NCBI RefSeq assembly: GCF_026015625.1
Contig: NZ_JAPDVG010000001.1
Coordinates: forward strand, 2,559,001 to 2,623,000
Direction: 5' to 3'
Origin: Segatella copri
Lineage (GTDB): Bacteria > Bacteroidota > Bacteroidia > Bacteroidales > Bacteroidaceae
Length of the DNA stretch: 64,000 bases
This document shows positions 9,878 through 20,800 of the stretch, piece by piece. The notes under the pieces are model-generated. The model had not been told where the DNA came from. It did not search any database and saw only the letters and a program-made list of their open reading frames with translations. The number at the start of each line of letters is the position of its first letter. Positions within the stretch are counted from its first letter, which is position 1. A program made the translations under genes and the position numbers.

Positions 9878-11350
9878 TTACTCATTCAAATCTCTTTTCT
9901 TACCAGCCAGACTCTGATCTTCTATCATCTTCTGGTCTTTCTTCAGATAGTCCTTGCTGGCATCAATGGCGATGAAAACACCATCGCTGATACCGCGGGT
10001 AGCCTTCTGAGGAGCGAAGGTGATGACCTTGTTGTCAAACTCTCCGATGTATTCCAGCTGTCCGTTGGCAGCATCCATCCACCATACGTTCTTTCTGCTG
10101 CCCGAAACCTTGCGGAGGTCGAGTTTCATCGGAACACAGTTGTAATTGTAAACCAGCAGATAATCGTTGCCTCGGGTAGCCAGCAGACGGTTATATCTTT
10201 CGCCATTCTCACCGGCAATAATGCTCTGGTCAGGCACACGCTCAAAGTATGGCAGAGAGAGCATCAGATTCTTGAGATGCTTCATCTGGTTGAATCCAGG
10301 ATCGTTGAGCGCCACATACCAAGGCTTCTCGGCTCCATCACTTCCATAACTGGTAGGATAGCCCGGCTTCAACATCTGCATGATGGCATTATGACCATAG
10401 GTATGGCCGCAGGAACCGGCAAAGACACTCCAGTAGGCATAGCGGCGAACGTCATAATCCTGCCAGCGCTCCTCATTAGGATCGTGCAAGCCCTTCGGAA
10501 TATCCTCGTAGCTCGGTTCGGCATCGAGCACAGGTTTGATAGGCTTGTATGCCCAGGTAGAATCCACATACATCCAGTTGTCCTCCTCGGTATTGTCAGG
10601 GATAGGATAATCCTTATTGCCCATACGCTGACCATACTTGCGATGACCACTCTGGAAGGTATGGAAATCGAGCCATTTCGCCTTGCTCCACCATTTGGCA
10701 GAAGTATATCTGCCACGAGGATGATAGGTCATGAGATGATTGTGATCGATGCTCTTGATGCTGGTAGCGAGCGACTCCCACACCTCTGGGTGGATATCAC
10801 CCTGGATATCGCCACCCATCACCCAGATGATATTAGGCGAATTCTTATAGCGGTTGGCAAGGAACTTTCCGTATGCCTTAGCCTGCTGTGCATTGATATT
10901 CTCTGCCTTTACCTGAGAACCCCAGATGGTTACCATGCCGATGTAGATGCCGTTCATCTCGGCAAGTTTGATGATGTAGTCGAGATGATCCCAATAGCTG
11001 TAGACACCTGCAGGGTCTGCCTTTGACAAATCCCATCCGGCAGGGAGCGACTGCTGACCGTAGATATTAAAGGAAGGTGTGCCGTCCATCACCTGGATGA
11101 GAACGGTATTGAATCCCGCTACACGGCATTTCTGAAGATAATACTGTGCCTCGGCTCTATCCAGACGTTCCGGCAGAAGCCAGCCGGTATCACCCAACAT
11201 GAAGAACGGCTGTCCGTTTTCAAACTGCAGGAATCGCTGGTTGGCAGAAACCTGTAATTTACCATTAGCCCAAGGCTTTTCGTTTTTAGCGGCAGAGGCA
11301 GCGGTAAAGATTCCGCAAGCCAGCGCCAATGTTATCATTATTTTTTTCAT
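9878..11350 (-). CDS. GH140 apiosidase (RG-II chains A/B)
   Basis: Exported 490-aa enzyme with signal peptide (residues 1-21). The GH140 (DUF4038-type) barrel shows GDTGWLLPER near residue 53, IIWVMGGDIQGD and PVLDAEPSYEDIP. I recall the catalytic pair of the founding apiosidase BT1012 as Asp187 and Glu284 (97 apart). Asp181 and Glu278 here are also 97 apart and in matching motifs. GH140 cleaves the apiosyl-GalA bond that joins the chain A and B side chains to the RG-II backbone. It is the middle gene of a three-gene operon (43 bp after GH95, 40 bp before GH78/propeller). Alternative barrel families with DUF4038 exist, but the pectin context favours GH140. Confidence 0.9.
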   Translation of the reverse strand: MKKIMITLALACGIFTAASAAKNEKPWANGKLQVSANQRFLQFENGQPFFMLGDTGWLLPERLDRAEAQYYLQKCRVAGFNTVLIQVMDGTPSFNIYGQQSLPAGWDLSKADPAGVYSYWDHLDYIIKLAEMNGIYIGMVTIWGSQVKAENINAQQAKAYGKFLANRYKNSPNIIWVMGGDIQGDIHPEVWESLATSIKSIDHNHLMTYHPRGRYTSAKWWSKAKWLDFHTFQSGHRKYGQRMGNKDYPIPDNTEEDNWMYVDSTWAYKPIKPVLDAEPSYEDIPKGLHDPNEERWQDYDVRRYAYWSVFAGSCGHTYGHNAIMQMLKPGYPTSYGSDGAEKPWYVALNDPGFNQMKHLKNLMLSLPYFERVPDQSIIAGENGERYNRLLATRGNDYLLVYNYNCVPMKLDLRKVSGSRKNVWWMDAANGQLEYIGEFDNKVITFAPQKATRGISDGVFIAIDASKDYLKKDQKMIEDQSLAGKKRDLNE

Positions 11351-11393
11351 TTTCTAAAGGAGTTTAGATGTTAAGGAGTGAAGACCCATGTTT

Positions 11394-13874
11394 TTAAAAC
11401 AATCGGATGGTCTCTCCCTTTCGTGTAGTGATGTCATAGGTATTTGCCTTTGGCAACACCACCTTGTTGAGTTTCACTTCTGAATGATTCTGCATCTGTG
11501 GCTGTTCGAAGGCAGAAAAGAGCGGATTCGGATTCTTGCCCTTGGCAGATTTCATACCCTTAATGCCCTTTAACCGGTTACCTGCCGGCAGACGGAGACG
11601 GAGATTGCCACCGAGAGTAGAACGGATCTTGAGCGACATGATTCTGCCATTCTTCCATGCCAGTTCCTCGATGAGGAAACCACCTCTCGTGCGGAGCCCC
11701 TGTATCTTTCCTTCAGCCTTCCAGGCATCAGGAAGAGCCGGCAGGATATTGACACATCCGTCATGGCTCTGCATCAGCATCTCGGCGATACCGGCAGTAC
11801 AGCCGAAGTTGCCATCTATCTGGAACGGTGGATGTGCATCGAAGAGATTGCGATAGGTTCCACCTTTCTTCTTGTTCAATCCATAGGCGAGGAAGTGGTC
11901 ATCGGTCAGGGTCAACTGGTTGTGAATCAGCTTGTAGGCATGATTACCATCCAGAAGGCGAGCCCAGAGACAAACCTTCCATCCCATCGACCAACCTGTA
12001 CTCGGGTCGCCACGATGTATCAGCGAAGTACGGGCAGCATCGAAGAGTTCCGGTGTCTTCTCCGGTGTAATCTGATTACCTGGATAGAGGGCGTAGAGAT
12101 GACTCACATGGCGATGATTATCCTGAGGATCATCCCAGTCCTTGATCCATTCCTGCAGCTGTCCCCACTTGCCAATCTGCATCGGAGCCATTTTTCCTAA
12201 CACTTCCTTCAGATGAGCTGCATATCCGGCATCTTCTCCCAGAATCTCGCTCGCTCTGATGACAGAAGAGAAGAGTTCGTGGAGCAATTCATTATCCATC
12301 GTGGTGCCATAGCTCATGGCTATCTTTCCATCCTTCGAAGGATGCACATTCTCTGGACTCACAGCTGGCGAAATCACGAGCCAGCCATGCTCTGGCTCCG
12401 GTATCAGCATCTCATCGAGGAAAGTGGCTGCACCTTTCATAATCGGATAAGCCTTGCGCAGAAATTCCTTGTCGCCACTATAGAGATAATGTTGCCAGAG
12501 ATGGGAGGAAACCCAGGCACCACCGGTCATCCACATGCCTGATGCTGCCTTGTCAATACCACCGGTTACTCGCCAAATATCGGTATTGTGATGCAAGATC
12601 CATCCGTTCTTGCCATACATGGTCTGAGCCGATTCCTTTCCGGTTTCGCTCACTTCACGAATCAACCGGAAGAGCGGTTCGTTGAGATCGGAGAGATTGG
12701 TCATCTCTGATGGCCAGTAGTTCATCTCCATGTTGATGTTGGTGGTATACTTGCTGTCCCATGACGGGAACATCTTATCGTTCCAGATGCCCTGCAGGTT
12801 GGCTGGCTGTGTGCCTGGCTGCGAACTGCATATCAGAAGGTATCTGCCGAAAGCATAATAGGTGGCTACGAGATAGTTGTCGTCCTGCTGGGCAAAACGG
12901 ATAAGGCGTTCATCGGTAGGCAGATTCTGATACTTATCAGCGCCCAACCAGAGCGAGTTACGATGCATCATACTCTGGAATTTAGCCACATGCTGCGCCA
13001 TCTGTTCCCTGGCATCCTTTGCCATGGCTGTATGGAGAGCCTGCTTGCTGCGCTCCACCTCATTGCCGGTGATATCCTTGTAGTTCACGAAGTTGGTGGC
13101 GATGGAGATATAGAGTACGGCTTCATCGGCATTCTTCACGCTGACCACACCATCGCGACAGGTCTTCGTACCCTCGCTTCCCTTGATCTGAGCCGCCATT
13201 CTGCCCATGAATCTCACCTTTCCCTTCAGACCTTCGTGCTTGGCAGCCACTCCTTCGAGGGTAGCTTCTTCGCCATCGGTACGGATGATGACATCATCGT
13301 GAGGAGAAGTGAAGTTGGCATTGAAAGTAATACTATGAGGCGTGTTGGCGGTAAATCTTACCATCACTACGTTATCGGCAAAAGAGGTAATGACCTCGCG
13401 CTGATAGTTAACGCCATGGGCTGTCCAACGGGTAAGACAGCGGGCTGAATCCAGACTCAGTTCACGATAATACTGAGAATAGCCATCCATGCCGGGAGCC
13501 GAGATATAGACATCACCAAAGGGTTGGTAAGGCATTCCGAAGTTGGTATTCGACATGATTTTCTCGGTACACATATCCTGTGCCTTACGGTATTCGCCCT
13601 GCCAGATGAGGTTCTGCACGACTGGAAGAGCTGCCTTGGCATGAGGATTGGCATTCTTGTTAGGCTGTCCTGCCCAGATGGTTTCCTCGTTCAACTGCAG
13701 GCGTTCGGTGGCTGGGATACCATATACCATGGCGCCCAACCGTCCATTGCCCAGAGGCAAGGCATCGGTCCAGACCAATGCTGGCTTGTCGTACCAGAGC
13801 TTATACGATTGTGCAGTAGTCTGCAAAGAGAGACAAGCCAGGCAGCAAAGTGTGATGGTTTTTAAGATTTTCAT
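11394..13874 (-). CDS. GH95 alpha-L-galactosidase/fucosidase family enzyme
   Basis: Exported GH95 inverting glycosidase of about 826 aa. The start at 13874 ([12 protein letters not shown]) gives a normal signal peptide. The longer frame start at 13901 would lie almost on the predicted transcription start, so I reject it. Family signatures: [55 protein letters not shown] and [16 protein letters not shown]. In GH95 fucosidases the catalytic Asn pair is preceded by His (HxNxN); here the segment reads [11 protein letters not shown], with Thr at that place, which I recall as typical of GH95 alpha-L-galactosidases. RG-II chain A can end in L-Gal, matching this role (BT1010 type). First gene of its operon. 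Confidence 0.88.
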   Translation of the reverse strand: MKILKTITLCCLACLSLQTTAQSYKLWYDKPALVWTDALPLGNGRLGAMVYGIPATERLQLNEETIWAGQPNKNANPHAKAALPVVQNLIWQGEYRKAQDMCTEKIMSNTNFGMPYQPFGDVYISAPGMDGYSQYYRELSLDSARCLTRWTAHGVNYQREVITSFADNVVMVRFTANTPHSITFNANFTSPHDDVIIRTDGEEATLEGVAAKHEGLKGKVRFMGRMAAQIKGSEGTKTCRDGVVSVKNADEAVLYISIATNFVNYKDITGNEVERSKQALHTAMAKDAREQMAQHVAKFQSMMHRNSLWLGADKYQNLPTDERLIRFAQQDDNYLVATYYAFGRYLLICSSQPGTQPANLQGIWNDKMFPSWDSKYTTNINMEMNYWPSEMTNLSDLNEPLFRLIREVSETGKESAQTMYGKNGWILHHNTDIWRVTGGIDKAASGMWMTGGAWVSSHLWQHYLYSGDKEFLRKAYPIMKGAATFLDEMLIPEPEHGWLVISPAVSPENVHPSKDGKIAMSYGTTMDNELLHELFSSVIRASEILGEDAGYAAHLKEVLGKMAPMQIGKWGQLQEWIKDWDDPQDNHRHVSHLYALYPGNQITPEKTPELFDAARTSLIHRGDPSTGWSMGWKVCLWARLLDGNHAYKLIHNQLTLTDDHFLAYGLNKKKGGTYRNLFDAHPPFQIDGNFGCTAGIAEMLMQSHDGCVNILPALPDAWKAEGKIQGLRTRGGFLIEELAWKNGRIMSLKIRSTLGGNLRLRLPAGNRLKGIKGMKSAKGKNPNPLFSAFEQPQMQNHSEVKLNKVVLPKANTYDITTRKGETIRLF

Positions 13875-13907
13875 TTGTTTTTGTTTTAATCGATTAAACA
13901 TTTATAT

Positions 13908-13936
13908 ATATAGACGCAAAAGAGCCGCCTTTGTCG
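13908..13936 (-). promoter_or_regulatory. ECF-like promoter element upstream of the GH95 operon
   Basis: Minus strand: CGACAAA (13930-13936), 13 bp, CGTCTATAT (13908-13916). It is slightly diverged from the other copies (CGACAAA for TTACAAA) but has the same 13-bp spacing. Its place fixes the GH95 start at 13874. Confidence 0.55.
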
Positions 13937-13952
13937 TCAGAAAAGACGAAAA

Positions 13953-13987
13953 AGACCTCACGTCATTTATAAAACGGCGTGAGGTCT
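13953..13987 (-). terminator. Terminator of the GH143/142-GH78-CE19 operon
   Basis: Stem AGACCTCACG and its complement (10 bp) with a 15-nt loop, followed on the minus strand by T-rich sequence. It sits between the CE19-like stop (14009) and the GH95 promoter, separating the two operons. Confidence 0.8.
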
Positions 13988-14008
13988 GATTTATTATCTT
14001 CTATCTTA

Positions 14009-15346
14009 TTATCTGATGACAGATTGCAAAACTTCCGGTTTTTCAACCTTCACTTTGCTTTCATCCAACTTGCTGCGGTCCAACCCGAAGACACGGATAA
14101 AGAAATCGTAGTTTGCCTGGCGCTTGTTGATGCCATAATCATGACGCTCCTTCGGCAGATGCACATTGGTAACCTGCTCCTTGGCACTATACATATTATA
14201 TATATACTGCAGATACGGATATTCGAGGGTTGGAACAGAGGCTGTCCAATCGCCACCATCGCTCACAACCAACAACGGTTTAGGGGCAAAGAAAGCCATC
14301 AGCTCGGCATTACACGTACCATGCCCCGCCAACTGGATAGGTTTGCCACTCTCGCAAGGACAACCGCCATCAAAATGAGAGGCGAGATTCACTGTTGGGG
14401 CTGCTGCCGTGATTCGGTCGTCGAGTACCGTCAGCAGAACTGTATGCGTACCGCCACCACTGCCACCATTCGCTCCGATGCGCGTCTTATCCACATCCTT
14501 GCGATGGTTCCACATATAATCGAGCAAGACCTCGGCATTCAGAGCCTGAATCACATGGGCACGGTCGGTCTGATGCGAATTCTTGCCATATTCAGCCTCA
14601 CTCTGTCCCCAGCCATACAGATCGAAATCTACACAGATAGCACCCATTCTTGCCAAGGTTCCGAGGCGCTGCTGCTCATCGGCACGATATCTGCCGCCAC
14701 CGAAATGACCGTCGGGACAGATAATCAAAGGATGCTTGCCCTTCTTGGCGGGCGTATAGATGGAACCGAAGACATGCTCGCCAGGCAAGGTCTCGATGCA
14801 GATATTCTGAACCGTATAACCATCATACCTGCGTACCTTTCCCAAAATCGGTTTCTTATGAACCAGGGAATCCATATAACGGTCGATACCCAGGATGTGG
14901 CGCACCTCTTTGCGTACAGAATCCTTGCGTGCTTCAAACTGTTCCCGGTTCTGGTAGAGTGTCTTGAGATAAGCAAGCATCTGCTCACCCTCTTCGGTAT
15001 GGCGACGGGGATATTCATAAGGTTTGATCTTATAGACATTACCATTCTGCTTCCACCAATTGAAGTCGAAATACTTGCAGATATTCGTCAGGGTTTCCTC
15101 CAGCGAATAGGATTTGATGCGGAAGTAGGCATAAGGCAACTGCCTACCAACGGTATCCACATTATATTTAAAGCGGACACCCCAGCGCTGAGATACGTCC
15201 TGCATCACATCGTGAAGACTACGGGTGAAATGCCCCTGATAACAGTTCTGAGCAACAGCCTCTGGCTGGTTTCCGTTATTTTGCGCACTTGCCGACAAAG
15301 ACATGCTTGCCGCGATAAGTGCCATCATTATGTTCTGTTTCATCAT
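14009..15346 (-). CDS. CE19-like pectin methylesterase (alpha/beta hydrolase) with N-terminal STN-like domain
   Basis: Exported esterase of 445 aa; signal peptide at about 1-21. Residues 36-110 look like a secretin/TonB short N-terminal (STN) domain (HDVMQDVSQRWGVRFKYNVD, then SLEETLTNICKYFDFNW, ending VYKIKPYEYP). From about 150 an alpha/beta-hydrolase follows, with nucleophile Ser296 in GANGGSGGGT, acid near Asp363-Asp366 (VSDGGDW) and His402 (KERHDYG). Its partners (GH143/142, GH78) and the fold match the RG-II methylesterase BT1017, founder of CE19 as I recall, which removes methyl groups from backbone GalA. Acetyl xylan esterase is the alternative. The start overlaps the end of the upstream GH78 gene by 71 bp. 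The next Met codons would truncate the signal peptide. Confidence 0.8.
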   Translation of the reverse strand: MMKQNIMMALIAASMSLSASAQNNGNQPEAVAQNCYQGHFTRSLHDVMQDVSQRWGVRFKYNVDTVGRQLPYAYFRIKSYSLEETLTNICKYFDFNWWKQNGNVYKIKPYEYPRRHTEEGEQMLAYLKTLYQNREQFEARKDSVRKEVRHILGIDRYMDSLVHKKPILGKVRRYDGYTVQNICIETLPGEHVFGSIYTPAKKGKHPLIICPDGHFGGGRYRADEQQRLGTLARMGAICVDFDLYGWGQSEAEYGKNSHQTDRAHVIQALNAEVLLDYMWNHRKDVDKTRIGANGGSGGGTHTVLLTVLDDRITAAAPTVNLASHFDGGCPCESGKPIQLAGHGTCNAELMAFFAPKPLLVVSDGGDWTASVPTLEYPYLQYIYNMYSAKEQVTNVHLPKERHDYGINKRQANYDFFIRVFGLDRSKLDESKVKVEKPEVLQSVIR

Positions 15347-17789
15347 AATCTATCTTGATTTCGTATTCTATATCATTATCAGTATCTACCGTTACCTCTA
15401 TTTTACCATCAGCCAATTTCTTCCAAGCCACGGCAATCTGTTTGCCATCGCTGAGTCGGGTACTTCCCTTAGCCCAGGTCAAGTCGCCCATCGGCTGAGG
15501 AGCGATGATGAGTCTGCCCTGCTCTATGCGGATACCCACAATATCCGGCAGGAAATGGTTGTTGATATGCGCCATCATGAAATGGTTCATCGAAGCACCC
15601 ATCTCCGGATTCCATTGTTCGGTGAGCGTGGTCATTCCCTTCTTGATCTGGAAGCCGTAGCCCGGCACATCATCATGCGCCAGCATCTTGTACCAGAGAT
15701 CGGCATATCCGTTTCTGAGCAATGCCTGGAAGAGGTAGCGGTTGCCCACATCACCGGTTGTCAGCCGGTCGTGATGCGCATGAATATCATCTACCAGATG
15801 CTGGAGAACCTGCTTGCGATACTGGGATGGAACCATGTCCAGCGCCAAAGGAATGGCATTGGAAGCCTGACTTCCCGAACCGTAATATACCTTTTCTACA
15901 GCATCCTTTACTACAGCATCCGAAGAAGATTTCCCAGAAGATGTAGCCTTCTCAACATGCAGGAATTCCTTTTGGAAAGCCTGCAGGATTTCAGAAGCCA
16001 GGATGGCATAGCGGTTGGCTTCAGCTGTCTTTCCGCTCATTGCCGCAGCCTTCTGTGTCAGTTTTACCCACTGATAATAATGGGCTGTAGCTACCAGCGG
16101 CATCGGGGTATTCTGAGAGAAACCCGAACGGCCTTTTCCGTAATCATACCAGTCACCCAAACCCTGTTTCAGTATACGGCAACTGTCCTTACTCTGGAGA
16201 TAATCCACATAGCGGAACATCTGCGGTGCATATTTCTTCACCATCCGGTCGTCGCCGTAATGCTGCTGATAAAGGAATGGAAGCGCTACCAGGGCACCGC
16301 CCCACTCTGGAGATTCAGCAAACGGGTCGAGCCACTTGCCCTTGAAGTAGATATACTCAGGAGCGGTTGTAGGAACGGCACCATTGGCATGCTGGGCATC
16401 GGCGATATTTTGCATCGTCTGCTCTATCATCGAGCGACAGTCGTAGTTGTATACCAATCCCTCGCCATTGAGCCAATCCTGCTCCAACCAACCGAGTTTC
16501 TCACGATGAGGACAGTCGGTCCAGACAGCCTGCCAGTTACTTCGGATGGCACGGTCGATAATCTGATAAGCACGGTTAAACATCGGATTAGAACATTCGA
16601 AGTTGCCAATCTTCGCAGCTGAATTATAGACGAAGCACGACTGGATATCCTCTATCACTGGCTTGCCATCAGGATTCTCATCACCCTTCATCACGGCACC
16701 TTCTACCTGGATATAGCGATAACCATAATAGGTGAAATGCGGATGCCAAGTCTCGATGCGCTTGCCGTCAGCCGACTTCTCGCCCTTTCCGCTGAGTGTA
16801 TAAGTAAGATAGTAAGGACTGCCCGATTGTTTCTGGTTACAGGTTCCCTGTGCGGTCAGGGTCTCGGAGGGATAGAGCCGTACCTGCTGTCCTGCCTTTC
16901 CACTAACCTTGATTTGTGGGAAACCGGCAAGATTCTGTCCCATATCCAGCACAAAAGTTCCTGCCGGAATAGGATGTTTGGCATTGGAAGCCTTGGCAAT
17001 TTGCTGAGGAGTGAGCTGATGACGGCTCTTCACACCGAAGTATTCCATCATCTTCACGGGCTGGGCTATCTGCTGGCGCAGAACGCCACGAGGTCCTTTC
17101 TGTATCACTACCGGTTTCCAGGAAGACGTGATGCGGGCATCCTCGTCTTCGCCACCATAGATACTGTTGAAGGTGATGCTGCTAGGCGAATATTTCCACG
17201 AGTTATCGCTGACGATGCAGACGGTTCTGCCATTCTTCAGTTCGATTTCGAGCGAACAGTAGAGCGTAGGAGGACCATAGGAAACCTTCATCTTGGTGTA
17301 TCTTCCACCCTGCTCATTATAGAATCCGTTCCCCAGCAATACCGAAAGTTGGTTCTTGCCTTTCTTCAACAACGCAGTCACATCGTAAGTATTGTAAAAG
17401 ACGGTCTTGTCGTAATCGCTCCACAGAGGGGCGAAAACGGCATCCGTCACCTTCTGCCGGTTGATGCTGAGTTCATAGAAACCCAGTCCCACAATCTTCA
17501 TCGTTGCCTTGCGGACATCAGCCGGAAGTTTCATTTCTTTCTTCAGCCAGATGCTTTGTCTTGACAATGGAGCCGTAGCCTTCCAGTCTGGTTTTCCCTT
17601 GGCATTCACCGTTCCTGTTCCTACATAATCGCGGTTACTCGGAATGTGCACATCCTCATCGGTTATCGCACCAATCCATTGTGGCAGAGGCGATTCATCG
17701 TCCGTCTTAAAAGCAACAGACTTTTGAGCATGAATCTGTATCATGCCCAAAAGTCCTATCAATATCAATAAATATTTTCTCTGTTTCAT
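15276..17789 (-). CDS. GH78 alpha-L-rhamnosidase
   Basis: Exported 837-aa rhamnosidase; signal peptide at 1-21 (IQIHAQ). The order is jelly-roll carbohydrate-binding domain (IWLKKEMKLP, GFYELSINRQKV, NGFYNEQGG), linker sandwich, then an (alpha/alpha)6 catalytic barrel with TDCPHREKLGWLEQDW, which carries the general acid, and TLTEQWNPEMGASMNHF with the second Glu. It sits between GH143/142 (18-bp gap) and the CE19-like gene, the same neighbourhood I recall for BT1019 in the B. thetaiotaomicron RG-II locus. The last 24 or so residues (DYDETEHNDGTYRGK and on) are read from DNA shared with the next gene and look like an extension past the usual GH78 end. Confidence 0.92.
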   Translation of the reverse strand: MKQRKYLLILIGLLGMIQIHAQKSVAFKTDDESPLPQWIGAITDEDVHIPSNRDYVGTGTVNAKGKPDWKATAPLSRQSIWLKKEMKLPADVRKATMKIVGLGFYELSINRQKVTDAVFAPLWSDYDKTVFYNTYDVTALLKKGKNQLSVLLGNGFYNEQGGRYTKMKVSYGPPTLYCSLEIELKNGRTVCIVSDNSWKYSPSSITFNSIYGGEDEDARITSSWKPVVIQKGPRGVLRQQIAQPVKMMEYFGVKSRHQLTPQQIAKASNAKHPIPAGTFVLDMGQNLAGFPQIKVSGKAGQQVRLYPSETLTAQGTCNQKQSGSPYYLTYTLSGKGEKSADGKRIETWHPHFTYYGYRYIQVEGAVMKGDENPDGKPVIEDIQSCFVYNSAAKIGNFECSNPMFNRAYQIIDRAIRSNWQAVWTDCPHREKLGWLEQDWLNGEGLVYNYDCRSMIEQTMQNIADAQHANGAVPTTAPEYIYFKGKWLDPFAESPEWGGALVALPFLYQQHYGDDRMVKKYAPQMFRYVDYLQSKDSCRILKQGLGDWYDYGKGRSGFSQNTPMPLVATAHYYQWVKLTQKAAAMSGKTAEANRYAILASEILQAFQKEFLHVEKATSSGKSSSDAVVKDAVEKVYYGSGSQASNAIPLALDMVPSQYRKQVLQHLVDDIHAHHDRLTTGDVGNRYLFQALLRNGYADLWYKMLAHDDVPGYGFQIKKGMTTLTEQWNPEMGASMNHFMMAHINNHFLPDIVGIRIEQGRLIIAPQPMGDLTWAKGSTRLSDGKQIAVAWKKLADGKIEVTVDTDNDIEYEIKIDYDETEHNDGTYRGKHVFVGKCAK

Positions 17790-17807
17790 ATCGTATTTTA
17801 TTCTACA

Positions 17808-20800
17808 TTATTTGAATGCATCCTTCACTACGAGTTTGCCGAGCGTATCACGCTGCCCCGCCAACTTGCCATCTACCCATACCTGCAGACCCTTGCCCAC
17901 ATGATAGCGGGAGCCGTCCTGGTCGTAGAGGATGGTGAGGTCGTGACCATGATAACGCACCTTGTCAAGACAGAAGTACTGCCATTTGCCGGCTGGGATG
18001 ATAGGACGCACCTCGATGGTCTGATCGGCACGAGGACGAAGACCCACGATGCCGGTGATGATGAGATCGCAGAAGGTAGAATGATTGTAATATCTGCTGC
18101 GCTCCTGATCGCCCTTCAACCAGTAACCAGTGGTTTCATCAAGATACTCACCGATGTAAGGTTTGCCACGCATGCTCTGACTCTGTACATACTTCTCCAT
18201 CTCATTGAAATAAAGGCTGTCCATATCGAGACTACCCTTAGCAGAAGCTGCGAGGGCAGACGGCTTCACCTGATAATTGTTGATGAAATTCGCCATCGCT
18301 GTCAGGGTCTGGGCGGTAGCGAAAGGCCAGATGGCACCATCCCACTCACACTTTCCTACGCCATGAGAGCGGAACTGAGGATGGCGGCGCTCTGCGGTGG
18401 TCTGTCCGTAAGGAGCAGAAAAGCCCTTGCTGTCGGCAGCCTGCTTCCATGCCTCAGCAAACTTAGCTTCATCGGCAGGAAGATTGAAATACCAAGGCAG
18501 GAAACCGATTGCCTCACGCACCTTTGCCGATACCGCAGCATCGCCACTAGGCTGGTAACTTCTCTTCTTGACTACCTCCTTTGCCTCACCGGCATTCGGC
18601 TTATACACCTCGAAGAACTGCTGGTCGGCATCCCAGAGCTGGGTTTCTACCAGATGCTTCAGGGTATCAGCCTTAGCCTCATACTTCCTTGCCAGATCCT
18701 GATAGCCGATGATTTTTGCCATCTGCGCGATGCCCATCGCATTTCCATACATATAACTGTTAATGCTAGGACGGGCATTCTTTTCTCTTCTGCCGCCACT
18801 GATGGTCTCTTCCATCGCATCACGCACATCATACTGCCAGTAGAGTCCGTTACCCCAGCGGTGATTATCCCACAGCTGATACTCCTTGTCCAGATCGTTC
18901 ACCAACGACTTAAACTCCTTCTGGTTGCCGTCTACGAGATAGCGCTCCCAGATTGAAGCAGGCATCCAACTGCTATAGAAATTAATCTTAGCCATCGGCT
19001 TGCCACCATTGCCATGATACCAGGTATTCAGGATGCCGTCGAGATACTTGCCATCGCGGATCCAACGACTCTCGTGGATATGATGACCCACTCCAGAGGC
19101 GATGAGATTGTACTTGTCGGCATAGCTGCGAGGCACGAGAAACTCGGTCATCGCATAGCCTACAGGTGTATTTTCGATATGCTTGCGGAGCGTCCACCAG
19201 CGGAAATAATACATCTCCTCGAAGTTACGCTGCGAACAGTCGAAGAGGGGCACATTCTGCTTCATCCAGTCCCATGCCTGCGCATTCGGAATGGCTGAAG
19301 TATGGAGAACCTCCGGCTCCATCGCATTGAAATCGTCTACATAATGCTTGTAATCTGCGGTCTTAAGTACTGCAGAACCGGCATCAGCACCCAGACTCTC
19401 GGTCTTGACATGGGCGATGCGGTAGAGGGCGGTGGTATCGGTGTCACCGGCATGTTCCAAGGTTCCAAACCAGTCGGCAGGAGTGTCGATGGTCGGGAAG
19501 GTACGGAGGTCGCCGGTACGGAAACGGATGCGCTCTATCTGATGCACCGGTGCAAAGAAGATGCGCCTGGTGCTCTTGCTCTGCAAAGTCTTGCCCTCTG
19601 CATCGAGGATACTCACGGTGAGGTTGAGCTGGCGGTGCTGGGTATCCAATGTTGCCTCAAAACGATAGGTCTGGTCTGCCTGATAAGGCATCACATTGCC
19701 ATATCTCGCTCCGTTCTTCACACGGATCATTCCTTCTTTGTTCAGTTCGATGCGGGTGCAAGCGATGCCCTTCTCATCGAGGAATTCAATCTGCAGGGAA
19801 CCGTTACGGGTCTGAGCTGCCTGCACATCGAAGGATGCCTTCAGATAGGAAGAAGAAGGAATCTTGCGCTCTACACAAGCATAGTCAAACGGATCTTCAT
19901 CTTTCAGTTCGAGCCACTCCTGGCGGAGCGAAACCGGTGCCATCAGCGGAGAATAGATATTCCAAGTCTTGAGATCGCCGAGTTTCTGATATTGGGCGAA
20001 ATCATCATCGGCATGGGCAGTAGCCACGGTCTTGACCGGAACGGGTACATGCGCCACCCAGATATCTTCCTTGTTCATGGAATAGCTCACCCACATATCG
20101 GAATCCTTAGGAATGCCATTGCCTTCCTGAATGCCACGGACATACTGCGGACCGCGACTCTTATAGTTGCCACCGTATCTCATCGGTGGTACTTCGCCAC
20201 AAATCAGATTCAGTGTCTTGTATTCCAGACCGTCACCACTCAGCGAGATGCCCAGCGGCCAGCGGTATTCTGAAGGGTTGTAGACGGTGGCATAGCTGCC
20301 GTCGGTCAACCGCTGTCCCCAAATCTTGGCATTGCTGTTGACGAATCCCAGGGCACGGTTGGTCGTGGTATAGGTATTACCGCCATCCAGACTCAATGAG
20401 GTGAGGGCGTGCTTCCACAGACTGACTATTCTGCCATCCGGCAGGGTATAGTCGCAATAAGCCTTATAGCCGTTGTTGAGCGGTATCAGTTTGTCGCCCC
20501 TATCAGCCTCTTCCACCCATTGCATGCGGTAACGTGGGTTGGCAAGGATTTCCTCGCAAGCCGCTCTTACCGCCTTGGATGCTTTCTTATAATTAGGATA
20601 AGCAGTATTCTTCTCATTGAATCCATGATTGTAATAGATGAAATAGATAGGTCCGAGCGAACCGTCTTTCTTCACCTCTCTCACCACACGGCCGATGCCG
20701 TTGCCATCGTTCGGGTCGTCCTTTCTGTCCAAAGCCACACCATAGTTTCCGGTAGCCAGGAGGATGCCACCCTTAGATACATACCAGCCCACACGCTGGT

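Noticed and set aside
9761..15358. Plus-strand ORFs of 421 aa (9761-11026) and 459 aa (13979-15358) opposite GH140 and the CE19-like gene
   Set aside because: Same shadow effect; they cross terminators and promoters of the real operons.
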